The notes below the pieces were generated by a model. That model had not been told where the DNA came from and ran no database searches. It saw nothing but the letters and a program-made list of their open reading frames with translations. A DNA stretch of 39,783 nt from a virus, in IMG/VR virus record IMGVR_UViG_3300032144_000030, positions 1 to 39,783 of that record; one strand, 5' to 3'. Shown here piece after piece: positions 36,596 to 39,783 of this stretch (position 1 is its first letter; the number at the start of each line of letters is the position of its first letter). Position numbers and translations under genes: made by a program.

Positions 36596-38082
36596 ACTTC
36601 TCAAACGCCATCTCAGCTCTCCTTTCCGGCACGCGCCTTGGATTCGCTTACGATGCCTTGCTCAACAAGTTCGACGCCGCGTCATGGTCTGAGGACCGAA
36701 GCTGGCGACGGGCCAACCTTGAAGCGCCCCGTCTCGACATTACCCGATGCACGCGCGAACAACTTCAAGGTAAAGCGCTGGATTTCGAGCAAAACTCACC
36801 GCTATTCAACAAGCTCGCGGATGTTTGGGAGCAATACACCGTCGGCAGCGGGCTTCAATTCTTCCCTGACACCAGCGACCAGGAATTTAACAAGGCCGCG
36901 CTAGACACTTGGGATGCGTGGAAGCCGTTCGCCGATGTTTCCAGCCGGTTCGGTTTCGACGTGAAGCAAGGCGTCATCTCCCGCGAAACCTTCGTCATCG
37001 GCGGCGATTTCGTCCTGCTCACCCGCGATCCATCGAACAACCGCCCGCGCATCCAGACCATCGAGGCGCATTTCTGCAAAACCCCGCCGTCAATGGCCGC
37101 GCAGGAAGGCAAAACCATCTTCGACGGTGTTGTTACCGACGCTGCAGGACGGCCAACGCACTACTGGTTCCAAACCGACACAAAAACCTTCGAGCGGTTT
37201 GAATCGTGGCAGGTCATCCATGTTTTTGAGCCGTCCCGTCACGGGCAGTTGCGTGAAATCCCCTACATCGCCTGCGCAACCAACACACTAACCGACATGC
37301 TTGACCTCGCGGCGCTCGAAATGAAGCACTGCAAGGTAAACGCGCAGAACTCCCTGAACGTTTACACCGAAAGCGGCGAGATGCCGCCGGGCATGGGCTA
37401 CAGTCAGCGCCGATTCGTTGACCAGGCAACCCAACTCGCATACGGGACAGCCGGCGAAACTGAAAAGAAGGCTCAATACTACCGTGAAGCCTACGCGGGC
37501 CGCGTGAATGTCGCCATGCAGGGCGACAAGATCGAGGAACACGTCAGTCAGCGACCATCAGAAGCGTGGCGCGCACAGCAGCGCAGCCTTGCGGAGAACG
37601 TCTGCGTCGGTGTCGGCATTCCCTACGTCCTGGTTTACCCGGATTCAATGCAGGGCACGGTTTATCGCGGCTCACTCGACGCCGCTGCCGCCTTCTTCCG
37701 ATCCAAGTCTGGGATGTTCGCCAGCCATTTCCAGCGCATCTACGAATACGTCATCAACATGGAGGCGGCATTCAATCCCCGCCTCGCCAAGCGCCCGCTT
37801 GACTGGAAAAAAACGTCCGTCCGCGCCCCGCGCGCCGTGAATGTTGACGTGGGCCGCAACTCCAATGCGATGGTGCAAGAGCTTCAAAGCGGTCTGCGCA
37901 CCTACAAAGCCTGCGCCGCTGAGCTTGGCTTGGATGGAATGCAACTGCTCCGCGAGAAGGCGGACGAGGCGGTATTCATTCGCGAACTCGCCGATGCGCG
38001 GAACATCAACGTCTCGGAGATTTCCACCCTTCAGCAATCCGAACCTCAGCAGGTCGCTGAACCAGACCCGCCACTGAAATGA
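36592..38082 (+). CDS. Portal protein (lambda family)
   Basis: A 496-residue protein. Lambda-type portal features: a Trp-rich start (SWSEDRSWRRANLEAPRLDI), a middle with FVIGGDFVLL and RIQTIEAHF, then HVFEPSRHGQLREIPYIA, and near the end VGIPYVLVYPDSMQGTVYRG. The C-terminal part is helical. It forms the ring for DNA passage at one head vertex. The start and stop both share ATGA with neighbours. Confidence 0.85.
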   Translation: MNFSNAISALLSGTRLGFAYDALLNKFDAASWSEDRSWRRANLEAPRLDITRCTREQLQGKALDFEQNSPLFNKLADVWEQYTVGSGLQFFPDTSDQEFNKAALDTWDAWKPFADVSSRFGFDVKQGVISRETFVIGGDFVLLTRDPSNNRPRIQTIEAHFCKTPPSMAAQEGKTIFDGVVTDAAGRPTHYWFQTDTKTFERFESWQVIHVFEPSRHGQLREIPYIACATNTLTDMLDLAALEMKHCKVNAQNSLNVYTESGEMPPGMGYSQRRFVDQATQLAYGTAGETEKKAQYYREAYAGRVNVAMQGDKIEEHVSQRPSEAWRAQQRSLAENVCVGVGIPYVLVYPDSMQGTVYRGSLDAAAAFFRSKSGMFASHFQRIYEYVINMEAAFNPRLAKRPLDWKKTSVRAPRAVNVDVGRNSNAMVQELQSGLRTYKACAAELGLDGMQLLREKADEAVFIRELADARNINVSEISTLQQSEPQQVAEPDPPLK

Positions 38083-39783
38083 AAACTTTCAACAAGATCA
38101 TCTCCAAAGCCATCCCTTTTATCGGCGGGAAAATCGAGATCACCTTCAACAAGGAGGATGCCACGCCGGTTTCGCTGATGATCTATGACGACATCGGCAA
38201 AGACCCCTGGACGGGTGAAGGCTTCGCCGCGAAAGACCTCGCCTCCGCGCTCTCGGAAGTTTCCAACAAGAAACGCGAGTTGAAGATTCACATCAACTCG
38301 CGCGGCGGCGACGTGAATGAAGGCAAGGCCATTCGTTCCATGTTGGAAGACTGGGAAGGCAAGATCGTCAACATCATCGACGGCGTAGCCGCTTCAACCG
38401 CGTCCTGGATGATTCCCGCCGACGAGACGCACGCCCGCAGCCATTCCCAAATCTTCATTCATAAGTCATGGGCCGTTGTAGTTGGCAACGCCGACGACAT
38501 GACCAAGGCGACCGAGATGTTGAACATCACCGATGGCCAGATCGCCGACATCTACGCGAAGAAAACCGGCAAGCCCCGCGATGAAATGCTCGCGTTGATG
38601 GCTGCCGAAACCCTGCTCACCGGCGATGCCGCCAAGGACCTCGGACTGGTGGACAAGGTGATTGACGGCAAGGCCGTTCACAATTTCAGCACAGCGGAAA
38701 TCAGCAACATGAAGCAGAAGCTGGCCGCGCTGAACTCCTCAAAATTTACGGCAGCAACCGGCAACGAGGACCCCTCAAAGCCAAAGACGCCTATCACGCC
38801 GCAAGCTGCCAACCTTTCCGCTCCCTCGCAGGGCGCGGAGGAACCAAAAACCCAAAACCCGCAGAACATCATGAACAAAACTGAAATGCTCGCCCTGCTC
38901 AACAAGTGGGGCATCCAGCCACCGGCTGACGCGACCGATGAGGCGATTAAAACCCTCGTCCAAAACGGACCTCCGACGGTCACTGCGAACACGCAGCCCG
39001 CGCCCGCCGCGAACACCGTCACGGCTAATTCCGAACTCGCCGCCATCAAAGCGCAGTTGAAAGCGGAGAAGGACGCCCGCATCACGGACAAGTTCAATGC
39101 CATCGCCGCGACCCGCCCGACGGTTGCGACCAATCGCGAAGCCTTCCTCGCCAAGTGCCTGGTGGACGATTCCATGCTCGCCGTTTACAGCGAGTTCCCG
39201 GAGACGGCTGCCCCGCTGAACTCCCCGCGCGGGCGCGTGCAGGTCGGCGCTGAGAACATCATCGAGCGCGCGAACAAGATCGAGAACGTCGCGGATCGTT
39301 ACAAGTTCCGCGTGGCGAACTACGCCGAGTTGAACCAGGCGTATCTGAATCCGCGCAACGCGAACACCACGGACAGCGCGCTCGTCACCGACATGCTCCT
39401 CGATGGCGCGACGACCGTCCTCCAGAACCGGCTCGCCCCGTTGCGGGCCTTCAGCAAGGAAGTCTCCATCGACCGCATCAAGCCGAAGGCGGTTTTACAG
39501 CATCGCCAGATCACCGCCGGCGGAACGGCGCAGAGCAATGCGACCTCGTTTGAGGACACGACCAACTTCGTCGGCACGGAAGCCAACATCCCAATCACCA
39601 TCGCGCAACTCACGTCTGGTGGTCACATCACGAACGCTGAACGCCAGAACGGCGTGACGATGGATCAATGGGTGCAGATCAAGACGGCGGAAATCTCTGA
39701 CAAGATCATGGCTGCGGTTGCCGCTGTGATTCTGGAAGGCACTTACACCGCCACGCCGGTTACTTCGGCGGCGGCAGCATTCG
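38079..39783 (+). CDS. ClpP-like protease fused to major capsid protein
   Basis: The frame runs to the window edge and joins 1-555: 710 residues in total. Residues 30-190 are a ClpP/SppA-like head protease: INSRGGDVNEG (72-82), the nucleophile in VAAS106TAS, and H128 in FIHKSW. Residues from about 265 on are scaffold-like helices (RITDKFNAIAATRPTV) and then an HK97-type capsid domain (ENVADRYKFRVANYAELNQA). An in-frame ATG at 38871 could start the capsid part alone. Fused protease-capsid genes are known but uncommon. The protease would cut the scaffold region during head maturation. Shares ATGA with the portal gene. Confidence 0.85.
   Translation, partial: MKTFNKIISKAIPFIGGKIEITFNKEDATPVSLMIYDDIGKDPWTGEGFAAKDLASALSEVSNKKRELKIHINSRGGDVNEGKAIRSMLEDWEGKIVNIIDGVAASTASWMIPADETHARSHSQIFIHKSWAVVVGNADDMTKATEMLNITDGQIADIYAKKTGKPRDEMLALMAAETLLTGDAAKDLGLVDKVIDGKAVHNFSTAEISNMKQKLAALNSSKFTAATGNEDPSKPKTPITPQAANLSAPSQGAEEPKTQNPQNIMNKTEMLALLNKWGIQPPADATDEAIKTLVQNGPPTVTANTQPAPAANTVTANSELAAIKAQLKAEKDARITDKFNAIAATRPTVATNREAFLAKCLVDDSMLAVYSEFPETAAPLNSPRGRVQVGAENIIERANKIENVADRYKFRVANYAELNQAYLNPRNANTTDSALVTDMLLDGATTVLQNRLAPLRAFSKEVSIDRIKPKAVLQHRQITAGGTAQSNATSFEDTTNFVGTEANIPITIAQLTSGGHITNAERQNGVTMDQWVQIKTAEISDKIMAAVAAVILEGTYTATPVTSAAAAF
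39657..39783. repeat. 127-bp terminal direct repeat (copy 2)
   Basis: Identical to bases 1-127; see that entry. It lies in the middle of the capsid coding region, so no biological end is expected here. Confidence 0.95.

Overview
The window is one complete dsDNA tailed-phage genome, opened inside its major capsid gene. The first 127 bases are repeated exactly as the last 127, so the sequence closes into a circle of 39,656 bp; a 127-base overlap is what a k=127 assembler leaves on a circular or circularly permuted contig. Head and tail genes (Nu1-like and GpA-like terminase subunits, lambda-type portal, ClpP-like protease fused to the major capsid protein, tail tube candidate, chaperone candidate, short tape measure) point to a siphovirus with a short tail. 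I recognise no integrase, tRNA or endolysin. Many exported proteins, a lipobox and A-rich, mostly Shine-Dalgarno-poor start regions suggest a Gram-negative host. The style reminds me of Verrucomicrobiota or Planctomycetota phages, but that is an impression, not a database result.

Layout. 33.4-39.8 kb plus 0-0.6 kb: packaging and capsid (terS, terL, zinc-ribbon protein, LuxR-type HTH with a palindrome just downstream, portal, protease-capsid fusion). 0.6-1.6 kb: small head genes. 0.85-11.3 kb: a block of fibre, spike and envelope genes, several with Sec signal peptides (a tail-fibre-like protein, an SGNH-esterase/beta-helix spike, two further exported proteins), small membrane proteins, a jelly-roll protein with eighteen 20-residue repeats, a BppU-like baseplate protein and a lipoprotein. 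This block sits between head-closure and tail-completion genes, an unusual place. 11.4-18.5 kb: tail genes, with a truncated ATP-dependent DNA ligase on the opposite strand. 19.0-20.4 kb: small unknown genes behind a candidate promoter. 20.3-21.3 kb: a divergent control region with two ribbon-helix-helix (RHH) proteins and GTATAC boxes. 21.3-25.0 kb: SNF2-type helicase, DNA methyltransferase, pentapeptide-repeat protein and a Lar-like zinc protein, plausibly an anti-restriction set. 25.0-33.4 kb: recombination and replication (RecT/Bet-type annealing protein, ParB-like protein, RusA-like resolvase, SPASM-type radical SAM enzyme, DUF1376 replication protein carrying a probable iteron origin).

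Almost all genes point rightward. About thirty junctions share the four bases ATGA (or GTGA), so translation is probably passed from gene to gene by termination-reinitiation. The leads I rate highest are the iteron array that stays conserved across two reading frames, the exported fibre/spike block, the double-RHH switch, the 5-nt periodic GGC array, the radical SAM gene, and the antisense ligase inside a tail gene.
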